Below are positions 47,645-56,114 of a DNA stretch of 64,000 nucleotides, piece after piece; position 1 is the stretch's first letter; the number at the start of each line of letters is the position of its first letter. Made by a program: the position numbers and the translations under genes. The stretch is from contig NZ_JXTG01000003.1 of assembly GCF_000833605.1 (NCBI RefSeq), positions 124,001 through 188,000 on the forward strand. The letters run 5' to 3'. The stretch is from Anoxybacillus ayderensis (GTDB taxonomy: Bacteria; Bacillota; Bacilli; Bacillales; Anoxybacillaceae). The notes beneath the pieces are model-generated. The model searched no databases and was not told the DNA's origin. It saw only the letters and a program-made list of their open reading frames with translations.

Positions 47645-47737
47645 ATGGGTGCAGGAGTAGGATATGCAAACGGATTTGCGTTAATCGTTGTGTTGTTTAT
47701 TTTATTAATTATCGTTGGTGCAGCTTGGTTATACTAA
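47645..47737 (+). CDS. sscA: YjcZ-family small spore protein, SscA-like
   Basis: A 30-residue protein, MGAGVGYANGFALIVVLFIL followed by LIIVGAAWLY, of the glycine-rich, single-helix YjcZ family. B. subtilis SscA (YhzE), a small spore-coat-associated protein needed for coat assembly, lies in the same prsA-hpr area. A strong AAAGGAGGTG precedes the ATG, and a terminator follows 8 bp after the stop. Confidence 0.85.
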   Translation: MGAGVGYANGFALIVVLFILLIIVGAAWLY

Positions 47738-47745
47738 ACGAATGA

Positions 47746-47774
47746 AAGCTGACAGGGACACTGTCAGCTTTTTT
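47746..47774. terminator. Terminator between the sscA-like gene and the convergent small membrane gene
   Basis: AAGCTGACAG-GGACA-CTGTCAGCTT followed by T residues. Confidence 0.9.
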
Positions 47775-47952
47775 ACGCAAATAATACTTCGATGTAGGAA
47801 GAAATAAGTAAGATCGTAATAAGGACGTTAATTGTGCGAAACACTTTCGGTTGTTTTTCTTCTGGAATTTCTTTTTGAATACAAAGTGAATTCGTGAGCT
47901 GATTAATCATGAAAAGCACAATTGTCGCAAGGGGTATAAAATAAAGCGCCAA
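47773..47952 (-). CDS. Small membrane protein, 59 residues
   Basis: From a TTG at 47952 with AGGAGGGG about 7 nt upstream, the minus strand encodes MALYFIPLATIVLFMINQLT, a short polar middle (QKEIPEEKQPK) and TINVLITILLISSYIEVLFA. That is two membrane helices joined by a charged loop. It ends exactly at the sscA-side terminator. I do not recognise the family. The good ribosome binding site, the amphipathic pattern and the terminator support a real gene. Confidence 0.65.
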   Translation of the reverse strand: MALYFIPLATIVLFMINQLTNSLCIQKEIPEEKQPKVFRTINVLITILLISSYIEVLFA

Positions 47953-48089
47953 AACATTCCCCTCCTAGTTTTATGTATTTACTCCCCTACTTTACAACGA
48001 TTTTTTCGAGAAATCAATAATGGACATTTCATTTATGCAACAATTCCTGTAAAATAATACACACAAGCACACAAAAGGAGTTTCGAAAG

Positions 48090-48431
48090 ATGAGCATCGA
48101 ACAACGCATGGAAAAACTCGAATATTATTGTTCGCTCATGTTGGACATGATCGCACCAGAAACGAGGCCGTTTTATGCGCTCGTCATCCGTCATGGCTTA
48201 ACGAAAGAAGAAGTTGAACATACATTGCGCCTTTGTGAACAATTAAGTGAACAATATAAACAACAAAAAGAGGAAGGATTCGTCATTTTCACCTCGCTTT
48301 TTCACGAATTTGCGAGTGCGCTTCATCCGAACCTTCCACTTGCTGAGACGATCGACGCGTTAAAAAAACAACAATTATTCGTTCCGCTTATGACAGAGTT
48401 TCAACGTTTATTACATACGCTCAACGAATGA
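48090..48431 (+). CDS. yhaI: DUF1878 family protein, YhaI-like
   Basis: A 113-residue, mostly helical cytoplasmic protein ([39 protein letters not shown]). It equals B. subtilis YhaI in length and lies beside hpr, as there. The ATG has AAAGGAG about 12 nt upstream. It overlaps the convergent hpr gene by 21 bp at the 3' ends. Function unknown. Confidence 0.85.
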   Translation: MSIEQRMEKLEYYCSLMLDMIAPETRPFYALVIRHGLTKEEVEHTLRLCEQLSEQYKQQKEEGFVIFTSLFHEFASALHPNLPLAETIDALKKQQLFVPLMTEFQRLLHTLNE

Positions 48432-49007
48432 AGCTACTTCTTTTTGCTCATCTTTCTTTTTTAACTTTCCATTTTCTTCAACAAACTCTTGCTCAATGTT
48501 TTGAAAGGAACGTTCAAAAATTTCCATAAAATCGTCTCCATACACATTGCGAATCATACACATGATTTCTAACATTTCTGGAAATTTACCGTACAATTCG
48601 TACAGCGGCTGAATCCCTTGTAGAACGGACGTCCGTTTCGGATCGTACGATTCCATTAATTTTAATAAAATGTCTTCCCCTTTTTCCGTCAGCTCAATGT
48701 ACGTATTTCGCTTATCGTCTTCTTTTTTCGAAAACGACAACAACCCGCGCTCCTCTAATTTTTTCGAAAAATTAAATGCCGTCGATACGTGCATCACACC
48801 AAACTTTGCGATTTCAGAAATGGATGCCCCTTTTAAATGGTATGCGATCCATAAAATATGATGTTCGTTAATGTTTAAGTCAAATGGTTTAATCCATTGT
48901 TGCCAATCTTTTTCGATTGATTTCCACAACGCTTTGCTTAATTGGGCAACCCTTTGACTAAATAACATCGCCTCTTTAACAGAATAATGTCGTTCCGTGC
49001 TTTTCAT
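48411..49007 (-). CDS. hpr: Transition-state regulator ScoC/Hpr (MarR family)
   Basis: A 198-residue MarR-type regulator. It contains [59 protein letters not shown] and [21 protein letters not shown]. subtilis ScoC (203 residues) represses extracellular proteases, sporulation and peptide transport genes during the transition state. The ATG at 49007 is inside GGTGGAGAGATG; a GTG four codons earlier (49019) is the alternative. Confidence 0.93.
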   Translation of the reverse strand: MKSTERHYSVKEAMLFSQRVAQLSKALWKSIEKDWQQWIKPFDLNINEHHILWIAYHLKGASISEIAKFGVMHVSTAFNFSKKLEERGLLSFSKKEDDKRNTYIELTEKGEDILLKLMESYDPKRTSVLQGIQPLYELYGKFPEMLEIMCMIRNVYGDDFMEIFERSFQNIEQEFVEENGKLKKKDEQKEVASFVERM

Positions 49008-49141
49008 CTCTCCACCCACTTTGTCATATTTCTTTCTTTTTATCTTTTATTATGCCAGTAAAACAATAAATAATAAAGTATTAAATATTAGAATTTTTTA
49101 ATAAATTAAAATATAGACTTTTCGAACTAGGAGGAACAAAC

Positions 49142-49324
49142 ATGGTCATCGCGACGGCGACGCTTGGGTTCATCTTTTTGTATTTGACGATTGCCACATT
49201 TTCTATGTTGAATAAAGCGCGCATGTATCCCCCAAAAAAAGTGTTAAAGCAACGCATGAGTGTATTTGGAAGCCTTGCTCTCTTTTTTATTGCTATGACT
49301 TTTTTACTTTTGCGCATGCAGTAA
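49142..49324 (+). CDS. Small membrane protein, 60 residues
   Basis: MVIATATLGFIFLYLTIATF starts a protein with two membrane helices separated by a basic loop (NKARMYPPKKVLKQR). AGGAGG lies 7 nt upstream of the ATG and a terminator follows. I do not recognise the family. It is divergent from hpr and convergent with trpP. Confidence 0.75.
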   Translation: MVIATATLGFIFLYLTIATFSMLNKARMYPPKKVLKQRMSVFGSLALFFIAMTFLLLRMQ

Positions 49325-49339
49325 GAACGATATAAGGAA

Positions 49340-49369
49340 AACCCGACCATAAACGATCGGGTTCTTTTT
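49340..49369. terminator. Bidirectional terminator between the small membrane gene and trpP
   Basis: AACCCGA / TCGGGTT around a 10-nt loop followed by CTTTTTATT on the plus strand. Confidence 0.8.
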
Positions 49370-49370
49370 A

Positions 49371-49892
49371 TTATTGTTGCGGAACGGTATATGTTCGTCT
49401 CATCAGCGATTGTACGATCGGATAAATGACGACCATCGCAATCGTATTGACAAACGCTGTTGGAATGACGACAGCAACGAACAATCCGCTAAACGTTGCT
49501 CCTCCTGGTAAACCGACAACCGCTAAAGCAACGGCCAAAAACGTCGCACCAGAAATAAACGTGCCAATTGCAGTCAGCAATGCCGCTTTCACTGGCGTCA
49601 CTTTCGTCTTAAACAACATCAACAATCCAAAAAAGAGCGTAGCCGTCACCACTTTGTCAACAACGTTCGGGATAAATCCTCCCGGGAAGCTTGTCGTAAT
49701 CCCCGAAATGATTCCCGTCGCAATCGCTAATAAACTAACGGCCGTTTTGTTCGGGAAGAGCATAATGCCTAAAAACATCATCGTGAGCATCATATCCGGC
49801 TTCATTCCAAAGAAAAACCCCGGAATGACTGCGTGCAACACCGCACCGATCCCAACAAAAAGCGATAATAATACTAACGTTCTCGTATTCAT
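49371..49892 (-). CDS. trpP: Tryptophan transporter TrpP
   Basis: A 173-residue membrane protein with five to six helices: MNTRTLVLLSLFVGIGAVLH, GMKPDMMLTMMFLGIMLFP, SGITTSFPGGFIPNVVDK. It matches B. subtilis TrpP (YhaG) in size, sequence and position between hpr and serC. It imports tryptophan. The mRNA start region contains a row of GAG triplets typical of TRAP control (see separate entry). Confidence 0.92.
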   Translation of the reverse strand: MNTRTLVLLSLFVGIGAVLHAVIPGFFFGMKPDMMLTMMFLGIMLFPNKTAVSLLAIATGIISGITTSFPGGFIPNVVDKVVTATLFFGLLMLFKTKVTPVKAALLTAIGTFISGATFLAVALAVVGLPGGATFSGLFVAVVIPTAFVNTIAMVVIYPIVQSLMRRTYTVPQQ

Positions 49893-49928
49893 TTCTCATC
49901 TCTCCTCATCTCATTCTTTTCTCTTCTC
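49882..49928 (-). promoter_or_regulatory. TRAP-binding GAG triplets over the trpP translation start
   Basis: On the minus strand GAG triplets lie at 49928-49926, 49923-49921, 49912-49910, 49907-49905, 49902-49900, 49897-49895 and 49884-49882. Spacing is N2 except for two wider gaps (8 and 10 nt) that could hold weak triplets. They cover the ribosome binding site and the ATG at 49892. In B. subtilis tryptophan-bound TRAP blocks trpP translation through such a site. Confidence 0.82.
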
Positions 49929-49951
49929 AGCTTGTAAACAAGTTTAACAAT

Positions 49952-49980
49952 ATTATAGCACTTTAAAGTGCCGACGTAAA
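49952..49980 (-). promoter_or_regulatory. Promoter of trpP
   Basis: On the minus strand TTTACG, a 17-nt spacer containing the GCACTTTAAAGTGC palindrome, and TATAAT. The palindrome may double as the terminator stem of serC. Confidence 0.6.
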
Positions 49981-49990
49981 ATAAAAATTT

Positions 49991-51067
49991 TCAAAAAATA
50001 TTTTTTCGGAACGTGTCCATAAACTGCACTAGCGCTTCGCACGCTTCGATGTCAACCGCATTATAAATCGATGCGCGACATCCGCCGACAGAGCGATGAC
50101 CTGCTAATCCAATTAACCCTTTTTCTTTCGCTTCGGCTAAAAACTTCTTTGTAAGCTCCTCGTTTGGCAACGTAAACGTTACATTCATATGCGAACGGCT
50201 TTCTTTTTTTGCATGCCCTTTGTAAAATCCTTCACTTTCATCAATACAACGATATAATATCGCCGCTTTTTCCGCATTTTTCTTTTCGATCGCTTGCACG
50301 CCACCTTGTTCCTCTACCCATTCAAGCACGAGCGATAACATATAAATCGCAAACGTCGGTGGCGTATTATATAACGAACGGCTTTCGCTATACGTTCGAT
50401 AGTTTAACATCGTCGGCAAACGGTCGTCCCCTTTCGCCAACAAATCTTTCCGAATAATGACGACCGTCACGCCTGAAGGTCCTAAATTTTTTTGCGCTCC
50501 TGCATAAATGAGCGCAAAACGGCTCACATCAATATCACGGCTTAAAATATCGCTTGACATATCGGCAATTAAATCAACGGACACGTTCGGAAATTCACGC
50601 CATTGCGTTCCTACAATCGTATTGTTTGACGTAATGTGCAAATACGCAGGACGCTCGGACAGCTCGATATTCGTCGGAATGTATGTATATTGTTCCTCCT
50701 TCGACGAAGCTGCTACGTGCGTCGCCCCTACTTTTTTTGCCTCTTTCATCGCTTTATCCGACCATGAGTCCGTCAACACATAGTTGCCGACTTCCCCTTC
50801 CTTCAACAAATTCATCGGCACCATAGAAAATTGTAAACTTGCTCCCCCTTGTAAAAAAAGCACATCATGCGTATCAGGAATGTTCATCAACTTACGCAAC
50901 AACATTTCTGCGCGCTCATGCACCGCATCATATTCTTTGCTTCGATGGCTCAGTTCCATGACTGACATGCCTGTTTGTTGAAAGTTGAGCAATTCTTTTT
51001 GTGCTCGCTCTAACACGGCTAGCGGCAAAGCAGACGGTCCTGCATTAAAATTGTACGCTCGCTTCAC
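49991..51067 (-). CDS. serC: Phosphoserine aminotransferase
   Basis: A 358-residue class V PLP enzyme for serine biosynthesis (3-phosphohydroxypyruvate to phosphoserine). It contains YNFNAGPSALP, the SxELSHRSKEY and FLQGGASLQFSM segments, VDLIADMSSDILSR, the PLP lysine region FALIYAGAQKNLGPSGVTVV, and GLAGHRSVGGCRASIYNA. GTG start at 51067 with GGGGGAG upstream. Confidence 0.95.
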   Translation of the reverse strand: MKRAYNFNAGPSALPLAVLERAQKELLNFQQTGMSVMELSHRSKEYDAVHERAEMLLRKLMNIPDTHDVLFLQGGASLQFSMVPMNLLKEGEVGNYVLTDSWSDKAMKEAKKVGATHVAASSKEEQYTYIPTNIELSERPAYLHITSNNTIVGTQWREFPNVSVDLIADMSSDILSRDIDVSRFALIYAGAQKNLGPSGVTVVIIRKDLLAKGDDRLPTMLNYRTYSESRSLYNTPPTFAIYMLSLVLEWVEEQGGVQAIEKKNAEKAAILYRCIDESEGFYKGHAKKESRSHMNVTFTLPNEELTKKFLAEAKEKGLIGLAGHRSVGGCRASIYNAVDIEACEALVQFMDTFRKNIF

Positions 51068-51162
51068 ACTTTTCTCCCCCTCATGTCATGTAATAATATA
51101 TATCCTAACACGAAACGCAAAAAAATGAAGAAAAATTTTTGTGAATTTTTAAAAAAGAAAAA

Positions 51163-51184
51163 AGACCTTGTTATTCCAAGGCCT
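51163..51184 (-). terminator. Terminator of yhaL
   Basis: On the minus strand GGCCTTG-GAATAA-CAAGGTC (one mismatch) followed by TTTTTTC; it contains the yhaL stop codon. Confidence 0.7.
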
Positions 51185-51338
51185 TTTGTCGTTGCTGACG
51201 CGCTTGACGAATACGCTCCATGTACACTTCTCCTTCTTTCTCTAGCAACTTTTCATCTATTTTTCGCTCTTCTCTCGCCGTGCGAATGGCCATATATCCG
51301 CTAATTATAATCCCAGCAAGAAGCAATGTAATAAGCAT
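51171..51338 (-). CDS. yhaL: Sporulation protein YhaL-like, small membrane-anchored
   Basis: A 55-residue protein with an N-terminal membrane helix (MLITLLLAGIIISGYMAI) and a charged helical tail, AREERKIDEKLLEKEGEVYM followed by ERIRQARQQRQ. The tail resembles YhaL of B. subtilis, which is located in the same prsA-hpr area. GGGGG lies 6 nt before the ATG at 51338. A clean terminator follows. Function unknown. Confidence 0.78.
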   Translation of the reverse strand: MLITLLLAGIIISGYMAIRTAREERKIDEKLLEKEGEVYMERIRQARQQRQKALE

Positions 51339-51459
51339 ACATATCCCCCTTTAAGCTTGTCTTACTTTACACATATGCGAACAATCGGAAAAATAGACGT
51401 ATAAAAGAAGGAAATGATTACGAAGGAGCGAATACATGCAAAGGAAAGGGGTGGAGAAA

Positions 51460-51645
51460 TTGAAAACATATACGTTAACCGTTTTTGAAAAGACAGGAGA
51501 AAAACTGCTTGATGAAACATTTACTGCCGCCAACGATGACGAAGCAAAACGAATTGGCGAACAAAAATTAAAAGAAAAACAGTTAGAACATAAAACGCAT
51601 CGTTGCACAACATCAAGCGGTAAACTTATTTTATTTCATCGATAA
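51460..51645 (+). CDS. yhzD: YhzD-like small protein
   Basis: A 61-residue protein starting at TTG 51460 (LKTYTLTVFEKTGEKLLDET) with an EAKRIGEQKLKEK helix and the terminal THRCTTSSGKLILFHR. This is the YhzD pattern of Bacillus, and the chosen start gives the family length. GGGGTGGAG lies 5 nt upstream; the ATG at 51436 is upstream of that site. Function unknown. Confidence 0.85.
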   Translation: MKTYTLTVFEKTGEKLLDETFTAANDDEAKRIGEQKLKEKQLEHKTHRCTTSSGKLILFHR

Positions 51646-51666
51646 AGCCCCGATCATCTCGGGGCT
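51646..51666. terminator. Bidirectional terminator between yhzD and hemZ
   Basis: AGCCCCGA-TCATC-TCGGGGCT, perfect 8-bp stem; T-rich on the minus side after hemZ. Confidence 0.8.
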
Positions 51667-53155
51667 AAAATAATTGTTCCATCATTTTTAATTTTTCGTT
51701 CGTGTAATGTTCATAATGTTCGTTATACACTTTCGGTTCTTTCGGATTCGCAAAATGCGTAATCGCTTTTGTTTCTGGGTGCACGAATTTGCTCGATGCC
51801 CCACATCCTAATCCGATAATCGACTGTTGTTCTTCCATAATCATAATGTTATAAATACTTTCTTGACCAGGCAAAGCATAACCGACGTTTTCTAAATTGC
51901 CGAGAATATTTTTTTGACGATATAGATAATACGGTACATATCCTTTTTCCTTCGTCCATCGTTCCGCGCGCTTCATCATTTCACTAATTTCATCACGATC
52001 CGCGACTTTATACTTTTCTTTATTTTTCGTCATTTCCGAAGCGCGCTTAAACGACAGCGTATGCACCGTCAACGATTCCGGCATCAATTTTTCTGTTTGT
52101 TCGAGCGTATAATGAAATTGCTCAACACCTTCCCCTGGCAAACCGATAATTAAATCCATATTAATATTGTTCATGCCTGCTTCGCGAGCAAGATGAAACT
52201 TCTCAATCGTCTCCTCAACCGTATGATGACGACCGATCGCCCGCAACGTTTCTTGAATGTATGATTGCGGATTAATGCTAATGCGGTCGATGTTCCATTT
52301 TTTCAGCACCGCTAGCTTCTCCGATGTAATTGTATCTGGTCTTCCTGCTTCAACTGTAATTTCACGCACGCGCTCGACGTTTGGAAAAACGCGATACATA
52401 TGCGCATATAGCGCATCCATCTCCTCCGCTGTAATGCTTGTCGGTGTGCCTCCACCGTAATAAATTGTCGTAATTGGAATGTTGCGCTCTTTCAGAAACT
52501 GTCCAATTTTCTCCATTTCATAATGCAATCCGAATAAAAACGAATCGACAGACCCTTGTTTTCCTTGAATCGCATAGGCTGGAAACGTACAATACGCACA
52601 TTTCGTCGGACAAAACGGAATACCGATATAAATGCTCACTTCTTTCGATAAATCGTATAAATCCGGCACAACCGTCAACTGACGATCAACAATGTGTTGC
52701 ATAAGCTCAATTTTCTCGTCCGTCACTAAATAATCTTCGCGCAATGTGCGATGCGCTTCTTCTTTCGTGAAACCGGAACGTAATTTTTGATGAAGTAACT
52801 TTACCGGACGAACTCCTGTTAAAATCCCCCACTGTTGCACAACGCCTGTATATTGCTGTAATAGTGATAAATATATATACGAAACGGCATGTTTTACTTG
52901 CTTCATGCGTCCTTTTTCTTCTTCTGTTTTCCAAAACCGTTCGTAATGAGCCGCATACGTGTGACTATGTTCATCTTGCAACGTACCAACAACGACGAGC
53001 TGTTCTCCTTGTTGCACATGAATCGTCACACGCACATTCGCTTCTTCTGTTCGTGCGAAAGAGAGCGTTTGCTCTTCAAAAAATAGACCGGTAATAACCT
53101 CTAAAGAACGTTGAAAACGATCAACCGGCTCAAGTCCGCAAATGTCAATACGCAA
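51665..53155 (-). CDS. hemZ: Coproporphyrinogen dehydrogenase HemZ (radical SAM)
   Basis: A 496-residue radical SAM protein. The cluster motif is PFCPTKCAYCTFPAYAI (C-x3-C-x2-C), and further HemN-type segments are YYGGGTPTSI, EITVEAGRPDTI and NMDLIIGLPGEG. An N-terminal domain of about 170 residues precedes the barrel, as in B. subtilis HemZ (501 residues). The family is linked to anaerobic haem synthesis; many HemN-like proteins are haem chaperones, so the exact role is open. TTG start at 53155 chosen because AAAGGTG lies 6 nt upstream. Confidence 0.9.
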   Translation of the reverse strand: MRIDICGLEPVDRFQRSLEVITGLFFEEQTLSFARTEEANVRVTIHVQQGEQLVVVGTLQDEHSHTYAAHYERFWKTEEEKGRMKQVKHAVSYIYLSLLQQYTGVVQQWGILTGVRPVKLLHQKLRSGFTKEEAHRTLREDYLVTDEKIELMQHIVDRQLTVVPDLYDLSKEVSIYIGIPFCPTKCAYCTFPAYAIQGKQGSVDSFLFGLHYEMEKIGQFLKERNIPITTIYYGGGTPTSITAEEMDALYAHMYRVFPNVERVREITVEAGRPDTITSEKLAVLKKWNIDRISINPQSYIQETLRAIGRHHTVEETIEKFHLAREAGMNNINMDLIIGLPGEGVEQFHYTLEQTEKLMPESLTVHTLSFKRASEMTKNKEKYKVADRDEISEMMKRAERWTKEKGYVPYYLYRQKNILGNLENVGYALPGQESIYNIMIMEEQQSIIGLGCGASSKFVHPETKAITHFANPKEPKVYNEHYEHYTNEKLKMMEQLF

Positions 53156-53233
53156 TGAAATCACCTTTCGCTTCAAAGTATTAAACTCATTTAAGTGTAC
53201 AGAAGAAGCGAAAAGCTCGTCAAGAAACGGAAA

Positions 53234-54094
53234 TTATTTTTTCTCTGTCGTGCGAATTTGCCGTAAAAATTGCGGGCGATGTTGCTTTCGAAAATGTTCT
53301 TTAATCATATAAGCCACACCTAGTTGCTCGTTTGAGCGCGTCACCCAATCAGCAACCGCTTTTACTTCATTTGGCGCATTCCCCATCGCAACGCCAAGAC
53401 CAGCCGCTTCAATGGCTGGCATATCATCCATATGATCGCCGATCACAACCATTTCTTTTAACGAAATACCAAGTTCGTTTCCGAGACGAATGAGCCCGTT
53501 TAGTTTTGAAACGTTTTTTGGCAACAATTCGATTTTCCCGTCACTAATGGTGAGGGAGATCTCTGGAAACGCGCGTTCCATCGTTTCGACGATGTCATCA
53601 CATTCGTCTTCGTTTGAATAAAAGACGTCAATTTTCATGACATCAATCGGATCATCGCGCAGCACATCACTTAATGAATCAACAAATTGCGCTGGGTAAA
53701 AAAACGGATCCCCTAAAATCGTTTTCGCAATCATATTGTTTTTTACTTTTTTTCGATTCCCGATCGAATACCGTTCATGAAGTAAACGAACGTTGCAGTT
53801 AAAATGTTCAAGCACGTGCACAATATCAAACGTTTTTTGCGCCGGAATGACCGACTCATATAACTTTTCTTCTAACGACTTCGCGACGAGCGCGCCTTGA
53901 AATGTCACTAAATACGAATCTAATTTCAACGCTTTCGCCACTTTTTTGGCTGACAAAAAGTTTCTTGACGTCAGCAACGTAACATATACGTCTTTTTTCT
54001 TCACAAAATCGATCGCTTCTTTCGTTTTTTTCTCTAATTTTCCGTTTGATTTTAATAACGTACCGTCAATGTTGAGCGCAAGCAATTTATACAT
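53234..54094 (-). CDS. yhaX: HAD-superfamily (Cof-type) hydrolase YhaX, altered motif I
   Basis: A 286-residue Cof-type HAD protein with motif II region VTLLTSRNF, a cap domain, and motif IV VVIGDHMDDMPAIEAAGLGV. Motif I reads LALNIDGTLL: the position of the nucleophilic aspartate (D-x-D-G-T) is asparagine. Without that residue phosphatase chemistry is doubtful. I believe B. subtilis YhaX shares the change, so this would be a family trait rather than a local mutation. Confidence 0.85.
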   Translation of the reverse strand: MYKLLALNIDGTLLKSNGKLEKKTKEAIDFVKKKDVYVTLLTSRNFLSAKKVAKALKLDSYLVTFQGALVAKSLEEKLYESVIPAQKTFDIVHVLEHFNCNVRLLHERYSIGNRKKVKNNMIAKTILGDPFFYPAQFVDSLSDVLRDDPIDVMKIDVFYSNEDECDDIVETMERAFPEISLTISDGKIELLPKNVSKLNGLIRLGNELGISLKEMVVIGDHMDDMPAIEAAGLGVAMGNAPNEVKAVADWVTRSNEQLGVAYMIKEHFRKQHRPQFLRQIRTTEKK

Positions 54095-54140
54095 GATCGT
54101 CCCCCCTCGATGTCATGGCTTCATTCATACGTATGACAAG

Positions 54141-54177
54141 GGTATAAAAAAAAGAACACCCATTTTCATGAGTGTCC
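54141..54177 (-). terminator. Terminator of yheA
   Basis: On the minus strand GGACACTCATGAAAATGGGTGTTC followed by eight T; ACACTCAT pairs with ATGGGTGT. It overlaps the yheA stop. Confidence 0.82.
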
Positions 54178-54510
54178 GTCATATAGCTGCTCAATTGGTT
54201 GAATCATCGCGGCCATCGCTTGAGCAAACAATTCGTTTAAACGTTCCTCTGCCTGAATAAGCCGCGCGATATTTTCGTTCATTTCAATGACGTGCAAATG
54301 TTGTTGCAACAATTCGACATCTGCATCGCTGACCGGAAATCCGCTCATTTGTTTTTGTTGAAGCTGTTTTTGCAACGTGCGAAATTTCGCAAATAATTGA
54401 TGTGCTGTCGGGTCGCGTTGCACTTGCTCATAAGCGCGACGAAGTTCGGCAAACGGTTCACTCATACGAATCGCTGTCGAAAGTTCGTGAATAGTTTGAA
54501 AGACGTCCAT
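54166..54510 (-). CDS. yheA: YlbF/YmcA-family protein YheA
   Basis: A 114-residue all-helical protein (FQTIHELSTAIRMSEPFAEL, YEQVQRDPTAHQLFAKFRTL) of the YheA/YlbF fold. YlbF and YmcA paralogues act with YaaT on RNase Y; a specific role for YheA is unknown. It lies 63 bp downstream of yheB on the same strand. Confidence 0.85.
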   Translation of the reverse strand: MDVFQTIHELSTAIRMSEPFAELRRAYEQVQRDPTAHQLFAKFRTLQKQLQQKQMSGFPVSDADVELLQQHLHVIEMNENIARLIQAEERLNELFAQAMAAMIQPIEQLYDGHS

Positions 54511-54573
54511 GCGACACGCTCCTCTCCTTTTTCCCTCTCTTTTTACGATATGAGCGAAGCGGTCGCTGTATGT

Positions 54574-55683
54574 CTACAATTGAATGAAAAACGTAATGCA
54601 ACCTTGAATGAGTCCGATGACTCCACCTAACAAAGCCCCTAAATACGTAATCATTTTAAACTCGCGGCGCGAAATCGTTAAAATCATTTCCTCTAGCCGT
54701 TCCACAGAAAACGATGCCACTTCTTCTCGAACGATGTCTTGCAAATGAAGTCGCTTCATCCATCGTTCAATGCGTTCAGAAGCGAACTGTAAAAGAAAAC
54801 GAACGAATGTCGGCAATGAAGCGCGCACATGAGAAGCGACAAGCGGACCGAGCGGCTGCTGAAGCGGCTCTTGCACAACGGCTACTGTCAGTCGCTTGAT
54901 CCATAACACAATTTTTTCATGGCCGATCATTTGCTCCACGTCTTGCACATGTATCGCTTTCACTTTTTCCCATTCGTTTGTAAATAGTTGCACGAGTAAT
55001 TGTTTTGCCCCGTCACTTTGTAAAAATTTCACGATTTCCGGGCGAATTTTGTCCGCTAAGCTGACGTTGCCAAGAAACATTTGAATCATATTCCCAAACA
55101 TGCCGCGGCTTTGTAAAAATTCATTTATCATCTGTTCAATTTGCCGCTCTCCTTGCTCGCTCTCTACATACGTGCGCAAACGAAACAATAAACGATCGGC
55201 GATGGAAGGAATGGCATGATCAATTTTTTGTAATAACTCACTTGGAATGATATGATAAAGCGGTTGTTCACTATATTGTGACATCATCGTTTTATATTTT
55301 TTTTCAATCCACATTTCAGCGATTTGCTCAGGATGCTTAACACCGAATCGCTCAAGCCAATCGGCAACCGTCCGATCCGATTGTAGCCAGCGTTCGATTT
55401 CTTCTTGCACATAGTTTGTCATATCCCGAACAAACGCTTCATCGTTTAGCTTCCGACGCAGTCCGTCCGCTGTTAATAAATGTTCAACGACCATGCGCCC
55501 AAGTTGTTCCGCTAATTCTTCTCTCCGCTTCGGAATTAATCCCGGTGTAAATGGGATTCTTCTTCCTGCGATATACATTGGGCGATACGGACGAAACAGC
55601 ATTTTAATCGCAAGTGAATTCGTCATTCCTCCGATCAATGCGCCAACCGCGATCATAAACAATAAATAAAGAAAAAGCCCCAT
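54574..55683 (-). CDS. yheB: DUF445 family membrane protein YheB
   Basis: A 369-residue protein. It begins with a membrane helix (GLFLYLLFMIAVGALIGGMTN), the conserved SLAIKMLFRPYRPMYIAGRR and IPFTPGLIPKRREELA segment follows, then a long helical middle and a C-terminal membrane helix (YLGALLGGVIGLIQGCITFF). This is the DUF445 layout. The ATG at 55683 has AAGGGAG upstream; an extension to 55704 precedes that site. B. subtilis yheA-yheB are likewise adjacent. Confidence 0.88.
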   Translation of the reverse strand: MGLFLYLLFMIAVGALIGGMTNSLAIKMLFRPYRPMYIAGRRIPFTPGLIPKRREELAEQLGRMVVEHLLTADGLRRKLNDEAFVRDMTNYVQEEIERWLQSDRTVADWLERFGVKHPEQIAEMWIEKKYKTMMSQYSEQPLYHIIPSELLQKIDHAIPSIADRLLFRLRTYVESEQGERQIEQMINEFLQSRGMFGNMIQMFLGNVSLADKIRPEIVKFLQSDGAKQLLVQLFTNEWEKVKAIHVQDVEQMIGHEKIVLWIKRLTVAVVQEPLQQPLGPLVASHVRASLPTFVRFLLQFASERIERWMKRLHLQDIVREEVASFSVERLEEMILTISRREFKMITYLGALLGGVIGLIQGCITFFIQL

Positions 55684-55723
55684 AATGATCTCCCTTCTGT
55701 CCATAAGCTGTTCTAACCATTCA

Positions 55724-56017
55724 TTATAGGGCTTGTCCGTTATGAGTGCAAACGTGTGATAATTGTTTGTGCAACTGTTTCAAACTTTTACATAACAAGA
55801 TGCGAAACAGTTCCCGTTCTGTCGCATGTTCAGACGAAAGCCACGCTTCTTTATATATATTCATTTTCTCGAACCGCTCGCACCATCCATCTTTTTTTTC
55901 TTCCTGTTTTCTCTCCCATTCTTTTCCCATATGCAACACATATAAATAACGAACGAGTGCTTCTTCCTCTTTATCTAAATCGTAATTCGTTAATGCGTGT
56001 AAAAACTGAACAATCAT
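55724..56017 (-). CDS. Uncharacterised helical protein, 97 residues
   Basis: MIVQFLHALTNYDLDKEEEA starts a charged, probably all-helical soluble protein with a KEWERKQEEKKDGWCERFEK stretch and a C-terminal CKSLKQLHKQLSHVCTHNG. AGAGGTG lies 6 nt before the ATG at 56017; a GTG at 56026 is less likely. Not recognised. It sits in front of yheB and may be cotranscribed with it (40-bp gap). Confidence 0.6.
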   Translation of the reverse strand: MIVQFLHALTNYDLDKEEEALVRYLYVLHMGKEWERKQEEKKDGWCERFEKMNIYKEAWLSSEHATERELFRILLCKSLKQLHKQLSHVCTHNGQAL

Positions 56018-56114
56018 CCTTTTCACCTCTCGTCATGAATATATGTGGACAACCAATGAACAATGCATACTTTTGTTTCATTTATACAAAATAACGAATA
56101 AGGGGGCATGGATC

